NCBI GenBank assembly: GCA_000231825.2
Contig: JH720333.1
Location: forward strand, 124,001 to 188,000
Direction of reading: 5' to 3'
From: Tetrahymena elliotti 4EA
Lineage: Eukaryota > Ciliophora > Oligohymenophorea > Hymenostomatida > Tetrahymenidae
DNA length: 64,000 nt
Numbering within the stretch: the first letter of the stretch is position 1; each line of letters opens with the position of its first letter. Positions 50,687 through 62,323 of this stretch are shown here, one piece after another. The notes under the pieces are model-generated. The model did not search any database, was not told the origin of the DNA, and saw only the letters and a list, made by a program, of their open reading frames with translations. The position numbers and the translations under genes are program-made.

Positions 50687-51641
50687 TTAATATTTTTGGC
50701 TGTTTTTCTTAATATTATTATTAATAAGATTTTGATTTTATAATAATTATAAATTTGTTAATTATTCCGCATCACTTTTTATATCTTTCTAAAGTAAACC
50801 TAAGGTTAACGGATATATATTAATTTCTTTATAATTAACTTCGCAGCATTTTATTAGTATCTAAAAATTTTTATCAAGTTTTAGTGAATCTTTAAAATTT
50901 CTTAATTTATTAATTAATTAATATTTTTCATATTAGAAAGAATAAGAATAAATTCATCATTTTGGCAAATAATTAATATGAAAATTAAATAAGTAATCCC
51001 TATTTTAAAAATAACTGTCACAGCTCGATAATATTTAAATTTATTTTATTCTAATAAAAACTAGTGTTAAAGCTTAAACCTAACAAATATAAATTAAAAA
51101 ATACCCAGACTTTATTATTGTCTTCATTTTACTTCCTATAGAATACTAATTTATCCTTAAAAATAAAAAGATAAAAAAATTGTGGGAAAATTTGATTTAA
51201 GACCAATATTTTTTGAAAAGAAAAAACTCAGAATTATAAACAATAATTAATTTTTTTCTGTGCAAAGAATACCAAATATAAAAGTATCAATTATAACTGA
51301 GTATTTATTTGTCATTCACTATCCAAAATTTCTTTTTGAAAAAATTACAAATTGTTTTGTTCAAAATCTTAGAATTTTTTAAATTAATTAACTAAGTTTA
51401 ATCTTAAAGAATTAAAGATGATATCCAAAACAATTAAAAGTATCAACACCATAACTTAATTTTTAAATACGATTGAAAAATTTCTCTAATTACTTTAAAT
51501 TCTTGTTCATGAAAAGTTTAAATTAAAAAATGTTGATTAGCAATTGAATTAGTGAAAATGGTAAAATAAAAGTAAGGTAAAAATATAAAGAACAACTCAA
51601 TAATATAAAATAAAATAAATGAAAATTAGAAATTTCTTGAT
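50687..51641. other. Intergenic, tandem genes
   Basis: Spacer between the Piwi start and the end of the PG-rich repeat gene, both (-). AT-rich; no supported gene. Carries the Piwi 5' region. Confidence 0.55.
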
Positions 51642-53178
51642 TCAATATTATAACTATTTTTAACTCATAAATCTGACACAGCCACTTCCGAATGAAGATT
51701 AGAAATAAATATTTGTTTTATTCTTCTATTATTCTTTGCTTTTTTAGCTTATATTAAATTCTTATTATGAGTATGTACCTGGCCCTGGGGTCAGATTTTT
51801 ACAGCTATCAAAAAATGAACAACGGTCAGAAGTACCAAACGATGATTTTTAAGAGTTATTGAACTAAGTCTTAATCCTTTAGCTTGAATTAAAATTGTAT
51901 GATTTTGAATTATTTTGAGTTATCACAGAAGATTAAACTGTAGGAATACTTTATTATCTATATATACTATCTTAGTTGCTACTAGAATCTTGATAAGTGT
52001 TTAATTTTTTATGTTAGTTTCTCTATTCATTATCAATTTATTCATAATCATCATCATCATCATCTTCTTATGTGTTTTGAGTATTACCAAAATTAATTCT
52101 TCTTTCTTCAGTTGAGTCAAAATGAACATTAACTGAAGAAGTTTTTTTCAATTAAAATGTGCTAAATTTATCTGAATCATAATAATGACCCGGAGGAGGT
52201 ACTTCAGAAGGACCTAATAATCTAATTAAATAAACAACAATAATATTATTTTAACTCTCCATTAAAGAAAATAGAATATTAAATAAATATATAAAAATGA
52301 TCGATATTATTAATATATATGCTTATATGACCATTATGAAATAATTAAAATGATGGCTTTAATTTGATTTACTTTTAACGAAGCACAAATAACTCTATGC
52401 TTGAGTTTTCAGGTGAAGGATCAAACTCATCAGTTTTGGCTTAATCAAATATATTTCTTGAAATTTTGCCTTTTTTTAGAGTACCTTATTTAGTCTATCT
52501 GAAATTATCAGCTTTTAAATTTCTTAGTCTTTCAGTCTCTATTTTAGGTAGTAATCCAATCTTAGGTATTTTATTTTCTACTAAAATTTAAACTTATTAT
52601 TGATTTTAAAGTCTTTCTTATAAAATTTCATTGCTGGGCTTATAAATGGGTTATATTAAAGAGGCTTAAACCCTTTTTTTAATGTTTTAAAAAGAAGGAT
52701 TATATTCAGCTGGTCCAGGAGTTATATTTTAGTTTTTAACTTCAGTGTTATATTTCTCCATTAATTAAAATAAACCAACTCCATAGTCAGGAGAAAGTTC
52801 AATTGCATTTTTTATATTTTTAAATGTGCTTTTAAATACACCTTTTTTGTTTCTTTAGTAGACTTAAACTAAATCTTAAATTTTTAAATCATTTTGCTAG
52901 GGTGAATTTCCTGATAATTAAGAGGATGGACTTGCATCGTTGCTTTTTGAGTCAAATCTAGGTGCTTAACTAAAGGAAACTTTGAATTCTTTTGGTTGTA
53001 TCATTGATTTATTTTACTAATATTTTAAAAAGCAAATGAATTAAATAATCTTATTCATTCATCTATTTGTTGAATAAGAGCTTATAAATATTGTTATACA
53101 TACATAGTATTAAGGGTTTGGATAATAATTTCTGGGTTCATCGAATGAACTTTTCTTTAAAGACTGAGAAAACTTCAT
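51642..53178 (-). CDS. Sperm-tail PG-rich repeat (STPGR/ODF3-like) protein, about 432 aa
   Basis: Exons 51642-52221, 52373-53016 and 53104-53178, phases consistent; start MKFSQSLKKSSFDEPRNYY. STPGR repeats (P-G-P-x-x-Y with a following S-F-G) occur in axonemal and microtubule inner proteins such as ODF3. Here they appear as ITPGPAEYNPSF, VPPPGHYYDSDKF and LTPGPGTYS, with family-style partners SFGTSDRCSFF and SSFGSGCVRF. Between the repeats lie charged linkers and an acidic run (QEDDDDDYEQ). The first exon was added because NYYPNPQYY continues the repeat style and splices in phase to QNKSMIQPKEF. It probably sits inside or along ciliary microtubules; that is inference from the family. No membrane segment. 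Confidence 0.78.
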
Positions 53179-54170
53179 TTTAAAATTATTTGGTAAACTT
53201 TATATTAAATTTTAGTAGTAGTTTCTGCTTTTATTAAAACAGCCAATTATTTAATCAATTACTTAGCTTATTATCCTAAAAAATCTTCAAAATGTAATTT
53301 ATCATTAATTATTTTATTACTTTTAAAATCAGGTCACTCAAATAATTGTTTGCAAAATGTGTAAAAATATTTCTAAGGACATTATTTGCATTTAAAATAT
53401 CTACTCAGTATAAATTTTAAATGATTTTGTTCATAATATTCAAATTATTTTTCCATTAAAAATTTTATAAGTTAATGGATTGAAACATAGTTCTAATTTT
53501 TCAGTTTAATTTCTATTCTGAAAAAAATAATTTTATTTATTTAAACAAATAAAAATATTTTACCCACTAATAAATGCTTAGAATAATTTAAGCATTGATA
53601 ATGGTAACTAAGATTTAATAAAATAACAAGTACTTCTTATATACCTTAAAAGGTCTTATTCTTTTTTTTTCTTTAAAACAAATCAATTTGATACACTGGA
53701 CATATCAATCTATAATTTCTGAAAAGAATTTATTCGTTTTGCAAAATATGTTTGAAATAAGAAAGATTGAAAGCAAAATATTTTTAGTAAAATAAAATAC
53801 AATTAAATGCAGATTTTTGTTTTCATTTTGTTTATTTAAATTACTTGATTGGAAATTAAAAGATTAAATGGGTTTCAGCTTCATTAATTTAAATTAATAA
53901 TATCTGATATTTAGAAGAAATAAATTAACTTTTAGATTCCCTTTATTCAAAAGATGTTAGCATTTTTAGATCTAAATTTGTAAATTTTGAAATGATTGGA
54001 TAATAAAAAAGATTTTTAACTGTTAAAAATATTTAAAATTAAAAGAAGTCTTAATGTTGTAGAGCTATTTAGTATTGACATATGAAATTATATAGAATGT
54101 TGATTGATTTAAAGACACATACTACTTACAATTAATTGATTATGGAACATAAAAATGAATTTAGTGATTG
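53179..54170. other. Intergenic, divergent promoter region
   Basis: Spacer between the starts of the PG-rich repeat gene (-) and the bromodomain gene (+). AT-rich with no supported frame or repeat. Confidence 0.55.
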
Positions 54171-55862
54171 ATGTCCAATATATAAAGAATTTAATTTGTG
54201 AGTATTTTATATCGAATAGCAAAAATAGTAAAGAAAATTAAGCAGAAACTAAGAAAGAAAATTAAGGCAATTAAAGCAAAAATAATTAATAAAATATACT
54301 CTATGAAAAGCAATACTAATAAGGAAAAGGCACCAAAAGCAGAAGCAACAAAGACAAAGTTAGATAGGGAATTAAATAAGAAGCTTCATAAAATATTAAA
54401 TAATTTGATAAATGATCCAGAATCAGGTGAATTCAGGAAGCCTGTTTATTATAAAGCTCTTGGATTAGAAGATTATAAAAAGATTATAAAGAAACCAATG
54501 GATTTAAACAGCGTTCGTAGAAATTTGAATAAAAATTCATATGAATTTCTTGAAGAAGTTCTTGATGACATACAATTAGTTTGGAATAATTGCAAATTAT
54601 ATAATGAACAAGGTTCAGTAAGTTATATTCTCTTTATAAAATGATTTAGCTTATTTAAAATATATTTTTTTCTTGCACAATATTAATAATCTTTATAATC
54701 ATGAATAAATACAATCAATTTCTCTTAGCTTTAAGCTTAGCCTTACTGTTATTGTTAGATTTAATGAATTTTTTGATATAAAAAAGTGGATTTATTTAAC
54801 TGCAGTTAAGCTTGAAACATTTTTCCATGATCAATGTTTAGAACAATTCCCTAGCACTCCCCTGCCTTGCAATAAAATACGTAAAAAATTGAATTTATCA
54901 GTCTTTTAATTATTTATTTTAGAAACTAACTTTAAATTAATTGCTGAATTATAAATTTACAAATAATAAATGAAGAGAGTATCTTTTTTGTAATTCTAAA
55001 ATTTGCCATAATTCTAATTTATTTTTGTTGAATATTGAATGTAACTCTTTTATTTAATTTAAAATAGCTGATAGAGCACTCTTATTGTAGTAATATAACG
55101 AAAAGAGTAACAAGTAAAAGCAATCTTAGTCATCTAAAGATTAACCTAATGAAGAAGAATAAAAAGGAGCTGCAAGTACAGCACCTCTTCCAAAACTTGC
55201 AAATTAAAACTCTAACACTTCTACTTCTAATCATTAAACAATAGCTTAGTCTCTGATTACCTCAGATATAACCTAAAATAAACAAAATTTAAATGGAAAT
55301 AGCTAAGTCTAAGCAGCTGCTTCTACAGCAAACTAATAAAAATCTACTAATATTGATCTGCCTTTCAAATTTAATAAAAAAGGTATAAAAAGAGTATCTT
55401 AAAAGCAAGTAGTTCATATTCCTTTTATGAAATTTGCCAATGATAAATAAAAATTTGATTAGCTTATACAAACAACCAAAGCTGTATCTAAACTATAAAC
55501 AAACTAGTAAAAGCAAGTAATATAAATTATTTAAAAAAACAGTAATAAATATTCATTCTTTTATAAATTAGATAATAGATATCATTCAAGAGTTTTAACC
55601 CTAAATTGTATAAACAGTAAGAATTTTACTTCATTAAAACTATTTATTAAGATGTATTCTTATCAAAAAGGATGAAAACGAAGTTAAAAATATAGACTTT
55701 AATCAAGTGTCAGAGTATACTTATGAATTGATTACAACTTATTTGAATTTACTTAAGAACTAAGAATAAGTTGAATAATTAATGGAAATAGAATCAGACG
55801 AAGAAAATAATATTGAAATACTTAATAATTAATAATCAAACAATCAAACTTTAAGTATATGA
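54171..55862 (+). CDS. BET-type protein: one bromodomain plus NET domain, 408 aa
   Basis: Exons 54171-54617, 54787-54880, 55068-55516, 55572-55616 and 55671-55862, phases consistent. BET proteins read acetylated histones and recruit transcription machinery. The bromodomain is clear: NNLINDPESGEFRKPVYY, GLEDYKKIIKKPMDLNSVRR, DIQLVWNNCKLYNEQGS (Asn of NCKLYN binds acetyl-lysine) and AVKLETFFHDQCLE. A Q/A/S-rich linker leads to a NET-like region: QKQIIDIIQEFQPQIVQT, DENEVKNIDFNQVSEYTYEL, then an acidic tail (EIESDEENNIE). Animal BETs usually have two bromodomains; this has one. The ATG at 54171 is the first in frame, but the next 40 residues are oddly Lys/Ile-rich, and an overlapping frame (ATG near 54156) is also open there, so the N-terminus is uncertain. 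Confidence 0.82.
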
Positions 55863-56661
55863 TTATGCTATTAACCAAAATCTATTTTACCAAAAAACTA
55901 TTTATTATTAATTTAGATACTTTATGTAAATAAATTTCTTTTGTATCATCTATTCCTTACAAAACATTTACACATTTTTCATTTTTTTAAATTAATACAG
56001 TTGTAAACAAATCTAAAATTTAATAAACTTCAAACTATTATTTTTTATTAAATTTATAAAATTTGCTAGAATTAAAAACCAAAATAATCTTAACAAATTA
56101 AGTTAAACAGTCTTTGTGGAATTAGAATAAAAAGTTAATTTAAAGTACTATTTATTTTTAATTAAGTAAATAAATATTATTTGTATCTTTCTATCTATGA
56201 CTCACAAAATATTTACAAATGTTTAATTTTTATCAATTATAAAAATTCAAAATAATTTGAATAAATTAAATCAGGCTATCATGAATTTGTGGAACTAGAA
56301 TAAAAAGTTAATTTAAAGAGAATAAATACTAAATATTTTAATCACTTTTATGATTTTTTTTAGTTTTAAAATATCCTTTTTTCATAAAAAAAAGTACAAA
56401 ATTTGTTTTTTTAATGTTTTTATTCAAAGAAATTTGTTGTTTTTGAATGCTGGTTTTTAAAATTGAATATAATGTTTGATAAAATAATTACTAAATACAA
56501 AAGAGGTAAATTTTAATAGTATGTATATACAAAATGTCTTAATTATAAAATAGTTTCATTAATTTTTCATCTTTCATTTTAAATTTATCAAATTTAATTA
56601 ATTTTTATCTTATTTATTTCACAATTTAAATAATCTCTCAGCGATTAATTATTTTAAATTT
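55863..56661. other. Intergenic, convergent, with a direct repeat
   Basis: Spacer between the ends of the BET gene (+) and the GAR gene (-). Contains two copies of a segment about 173 bp apart (listed separately). No coding frame supported. Confidence 0.55.
56113..56318. repeat. Direct repeat of about 33 bp, 173 bp apart
   Basis: The word TTTGTGGAA(T/C)TAGAATAAA extended through AAGTTAATTTAAAG occurs at 56113-56145 and again at 56286-56318, with one difference. Weaker similarity upstream of each copy (TTTGTATC...TTTACA near 55933 and 56179) suggests a larger diverged tandem duplication of about 200 bp. Confidence 0.7.
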
Positions 56662-59600
56662 TCATTTCTGGATATAGTATGATTTCTTTTGAGCTGAGAA
56701 GGTTGATGTTATTGATGAATGTCTATTGTGTGAATAGGGAGAATAATTCTCTGCTGGGTTTCTTTTATTAGAATATTATCTAAATATTCTTTCTTAATAG
56801 GCACTTTAGGCAAGATCGCTACTACGTTTTGGTGTTGCAGCTTTAGAGCCGTTCATGTTTTGAGGTGTAAATTCGTTGATAGCACTAGTGTTAGCAGAAT
56901 ATTGTTCTTATTATTGGTAGTTCTGCTTTTATGGTGTAGCACGAATAGAATAAGTATTTGGTGGTCTTGATGAGCTGTTAGTAACTACACTTGAGATTCT
57001 TGAATTATTTCCATTATAGGAAGTTTTAGCATTTTACTATACATGATAGTTGTAATTGCTATTAGAGAAATCTATAGGGTATTGCTTTTAGCTACTTCCA
57101 CTGTTTTAATTATTACTTAAGGTATTAACAACATTCTCAAATGTGTGAATTTACTAATTAGTATTTTATGAAGATTAAGAATATTTACGCATTATTTCAC
57201 TTCCTTTAATATTAGCAGCCATTTATATGGATGACTATAAGGATTCTAATTCATTTCTTAAATGAACATCGTAGTGAGCTTATTCTATTAAATATTTAAG
57301 CATTTCTTAATTCTATTCATGTTAAGATATTTGCTAAACTCTTTCTTCTTATGTTTGTAAAAGTTGGCTTGGGTGAGGATTATTTTAAACACGAACTTAT
57401 CTATTGTGATAAACAGGAGTATGATTAGCATTTATTTATTATTAAATATTATTCTATTATTGATATTGTTACTATTGAACACATTAAGTAAAAGTAGTTG
57501 CCTTTTAGTAAATATTTTCTGATTTAGAAGGAGTTTAGTTTAATTCAATTGATGAGCGGCATTATTAATTTTCTTTTTAACAATCATCAACATTGATTTT
57601 TAAATTTTCTTATTAAGGTAAATTCTCGAATTCTCTAGTCTTTTAAATTTAAGGAGTGGCAATCAAATTAGAATTTTATTGCTTTTAATATTGTTAGCTG
57701 AAATTTTCAATCAAATTAGAAGCTTGGGGCTATTGAATTTGATTGTAGTTTGAGCTGTTTCTCAAAGGATTCTATAAATAGTTATTTTATTGGCTTTATT
57801 GGGTTTGTAGGGTTTCTAACTATTATTTAGGTGTTCCTTGATTGAGATTTTATGGATTTATTTGGTTAGCTTGTTCATTAAGTTATTTGTATTAATGTTA
57901 ATTGAATTAAATATCTTGTTGGATAAGTTGATCAATCTTTTCTTCTGAAATTGGGTAATTAAGTAAAGAATAGTCTCCTGTTTATTTCATTTTAATTAGT
58001 TCTTATAAGGTATATAATTAGAGGAATTCTTCAATTACCATAAATCCTCCTCCAACTCTACATACAAGTTTGCCTTTAAGTAGTTTCACAATAATTCTTT
58101 TAGTACCAAAATTATACAAACCTTCATCTATCCTAACAAATTTGATAGGAGTGACATTATTGCTAAGGAATTCACAAAGCTTTTCATCAATTTCATCTCC
58201 CTTTTTAGCATTATAATTCAACTGCTAAGAAGGATTTCGAAGAAGCAAATCTTCAATCATTTTTTCCAATCTCTTTACCTCTGCTGATAATTAAGTAATA
58301 ACTTATTATTGAGAAATAGATTCAGTTGTTTTTTTTAGTAAATCTTCAGTCACAGCATATAAATCCATATTTATTTTTTCTTTTTCAGCTTCCAATTCAG
58401 CTACGGCTTTCTTCAACTATTCTTACTCGGTTTGATTGTATTCCTAAATTAAACAATGAAAATGTGAATAAAATTTCCCAAAAAAATATAAAAGTTTACA
58501 AGAATTTTGATTTTTTCTTGCTGAGTTTGCAATTTAACTTTGTAATCTTTGTTTTAATAAGTCAATTCATTAATGAAAGTTGATTTTTGATTTAATTCTT
58601 CTACTAATTTCTTCATCGAGGCACTTTCGTCTTTTGTCTATTTATTATTCAAATACATTTTTCTTTTTTTTAAACACTAAAAAATGTATTTTTACCTTGT
58701 TGATTTTTGTTTCGTTGTTGGTCTATTATTGTTTTTATTGCAATTCTTCTACTTTCTTTTGGAAATTTTATTTTGTTTTAAGTAAATGATCTTCCAAAGT
58801 AGATCTAAGTTATTCAGATTCCTCAATTTGAGTTTTCAATTTAGTATTTTCTTCTTAAATGATTTTAAAATTTTCTTAGATAGCCTATAAATCTTCAGAT
58901 TTAGTTTCAGAAGAGGATTAAAGCTAACTCTCTAATTGATTAATATTTTCATTTAATTATTTTATCTTCATCTCTGATTTTTAAAGAGAAAATTCTATTT
59001 GAGCCTTTTCAGTTTCTAATTAACTGATTTTCAATGACTTATCTTTAATAATCTTTTCAAAGTAAGCAAATTCTTCTTCTGTGTATTTTTTAGAGGAATT
59101 GGCTTAGTTATTGGATTTGTCTTGATTTTATATTTCAGAATTTGATAATTAGCTAGGATTATTGAAGCTAATTGCAGTAGAATTATCAGTCAATGAATTA
59201 CTCTTTAATTTCTATTAAAGAATCTCAATTTCCTTTTGCATTTCAATCATTTTAGCTTAATACTCAACACTTTCATTTTGAGCCTCAAGTAAAAGCTAAC
59301 TGTAATGAGATATTTCCTATTTGTGCTTAATTAAAGTATCATGAATCTTTTAGCTCATTTAATCTTATGTTAGCTCCTTAAAATCTTCCTTTGGTATTTC
59401 TTCTTACAACTCTTTCTTAATGTTTTGCTGCATTAATTCAGTTTGCAATTTTTATTTCTCAGCCTTTAACTTATCTTCAAAAGAATCTTTCAAATCTTGA
59501 ATGATTTTATCCTTTTATTAGTTCTCTTTCTCAAATGCAACAATCCTAAATAAAAATTATTAATGATCAAACAAAAACCCTAAAATAAAATTACTTTTTT

Positions 59601-60942
59601 TTGAGTTCTAAATTTTCTTAATTGATCTCAGCAAAATATTTCTGATAATTATCGACTGCTTTATTATATCTGAAAATAATATTTTAAACAAACTAAATAA
59701 AATTCAATAAAATAATTTTTACTAATTCAAAAGATTCTCATTGTTTCTTTCTTAATTGAATAATTTTAACTTTAAATCCTTTGCAATTTATTCTATTTCT
59801 TGCTTTTTCTCAAGGTCTAATCTCAGTTTTGCAATTTCTCCTTCCAAATCGCATTTATTTCTCCTGGTTTATTCAGGACTTCCTTACTTTTTGCTTAATT
59901 AATGAATTCCGCTTAAAGATAAATTAATATTATTCAGATACTAATCATTATTTTCAATTAAATCATCTTCTATGTAATTTTAACTCTCATTTAAACGTTT
60001 TAAAATTTCTGTTAAATTATTCTTTTCTAAATCCTTTCTATGACTTTCATTCAATTATCTTGTCACTCCTAATATCTTTATTCACCAATAAAAATAAATG
60101 TAAATTTAAAAAATGTTATAAAATAAATTTTCCCTACTAATGATTGATTCTTTGTTTCCATAAGTTTTTCTATAAGTTCTTAAAATTTATTCTAAAATAC
60201 GGCTGAATTCTCCATAATGCGCTATCTTTCTGGTGTTAAAACTAGTCTACTCTCTATATTAATATTTTGTATTGATTGCTAAGTCTATTCAAGTTCTTCC
60301 CTGTTCAATATTGGAGTAAAATCATATTTCCTTTTTTCATCTTTTATGGGGAAGTTAACACATGGTTAAAGAGTTGTATTGAGTTCAACTCTTTCAGTAT
60401 CTACTGGGGTTTTATAAGCATCTTCTACTTTCTTATTATTATCTTATTCATTCACTGCAAACCTCATTTTTATCCTAGCATTACCTTCAGCACTTTATTT
60501 CTGAGAAGCTTAATTAGAAGTAGAATCACTGTTATCCAAAACAGATAAGTTTATCCTATTATAAAAGTTTATGATCAATTTGGTTGCATATTATTGTGAA
60601 AAATTACCATTAATCAATCTAAATATTATTAGAATCTGCAAAAATAGTAAGACTTATATTAACTGTTGCAATCAATCTTTAAGATGAAAGAGTTTTTAAT
60701 TAAACTTTTAAAAATTGATTTTCTCCTTTGAGCAGTTTAAATTTTGCTGAATTTTGAGGATCATTCAGAAGAAGAAGATCGAAAAATAGATTATTTACAT
60801 TTTTACTATCCTTCTCTTCTGTAAAAACTGTAAGACAGCAAGAAATATCATTTAAAGGTGGTTTATCTTCTACCTGATTTAATTCTAAATCACGTACAGA
60901 GACTGTTATAAATCTCTATTACTATTTTGTCCCCTAACTCAT
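56662..60942 (-). CDS. Coiled-coil protein with GAS2-related (GAR) domain, 1316 aa
   Basis: Exons 56662-58443, 58500-58637, 58696-59545, 59595-59669, 59723-60075, 60138-60555 and 60608-60942, phases consistent. The GAR domain binds microtubules in GAS2 and spectraplakin proteins. It is seen here at about residues 800-860: EIDEKLCEFLSNN, FVRIDEGLYNFGTKRIIVKL and LVCRVGGGFMVIEEFL, with the hallmark VGGGF. N-terminal residues 1-110 look like a beta-rich, possibly C2-like domain (FITVSVRDLELNQV). Residues about 240-770 are long coiled coil with heptads (ENQQKDKIIQDLKDSFEDKL). The last 450 residues are Q/N/S-rich and disordered. No calponin-homology domain, which usually accompanies GAR in animals, was found. 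Likely a cytoskeletal linker at basal bodies or cortical microtubules; location is inference. Confidence 0.85.
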
Positions 60943-62323
60943 GTTTACTTGTTTATTTATGTTTTAAAATCTATTCTTTATTGAAACTTGCTTTTTATTT
61001 TAAGGCTTATTTAAAGAATGGTGATTTTTATTTATTCTTATTTAGTTTTGATATTTGAGCCAATATTTAAGTATAATTAATATCAAAAAAGTAATATATG
61101 CAAACTTATTTAATTGATATTATTAATTATTATTTTCTCATAAATAATTGTTTGTTCCTCTCATAGTGTTAAAATATATCAGTTAAAATACATATAAAAA
61201 CCCTATTTTGATTAATATATAGCTGTTGATCTTTCATATCATAACCAGAAATTAATATTAATTTTTATTTATCAAATTTAATTACATTTTTAACATTAAT
61301 CTGATAATCAAATATTTATTTTTCGAAATTGCAAGTGCACTAATATCTGGTTAAAAATCTTTAATAATTTTAAAAATGCAAAGCCATCTTATTTTATTTA
61401 TATTTATTAAATGAATTATCTGAAATTTATATTTAAAAAAATTTACGAAATAAATACTAAGTTTTAAAATTTTTAGGCTTACATTGAAAATATCATCTTT
61501 CCAGAAAAACTAAATTTCTATTGTAATAAAATTACTTATTACATAAAAATATCCAAATTAATATAAAAATTTAAAAGAATAAGAATATTTTTGTTTTTTC
61601 TCATGAAGCCATTAAAAAATATTAGAAATAAATATTTAAAATTTACAAAATAAAAAGCTATTTATTAAAAATCTTTAATTTCTTCTTATCTTCACAACTA
61701 AAGCTAAATTTTTATAATCATTAAATAATTGATGATGCAAAAATATTAATTACAATAAGAAGTCTTAAATAAATAAATAGATAATACTTCTTATAAAAAT
61801 ATTTGAAATCAAATTATTAATTTAGACTTTAATATTTAATAATTTTAAATTAACTTAAAAATTTTATTATAAAGACAGAATAAGCACTGCAATTATATAT
61901 ATATAATATAATTTAATTTAAATTAAATTTTTAAGCAAAAAATAAAAACGTAAATTTGAAAAAAATAGATTAAATCCTATTATTATGACATATATTCCAG
62001 CTTTTATTGATTCATCACATAAAAATTTTATTTTAAAACACAGATTTTTAAATAGGTCTGAATTAGAAAAGAGTTAAAACGTCCAATAATAGACTATTCA
62101 TTTTTATTTTAGATGAAAAAGAGTAATTTTACATTACAATATAGTCACTTATGAAATAAATACAAATTTAGATGAAATAATTAAATAATTTAGAATTTGG
62201 ATATAATTGAAGAGTCTGTGTCAGTCAGTCAATCATAAAATAAATAATATAGAGTTAATTAGTTAATTACAATTTTAAAATAGTTCGAAACAAATAAAAT
62301 AATTTGAATATCTTTCAATAAGA
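60943..62323. other. Intergenic, tandem genes
   Basis: Long spacer between the GAR gene start and the end of the NEK1-like gene, both (-). Among the most AT-rich parts of the window; includes ATATATATATAATATAAT near 61896. It must hold the GAR promoter. No gene supported. Confidence 0.55.

Noticed and set aside
58018..58221. Separate 67-aa protein
   Set aside because: It is the GAR-domain portion of the 1316-aa gene; the frame is open on both sides when TAA/TAG are Gln.
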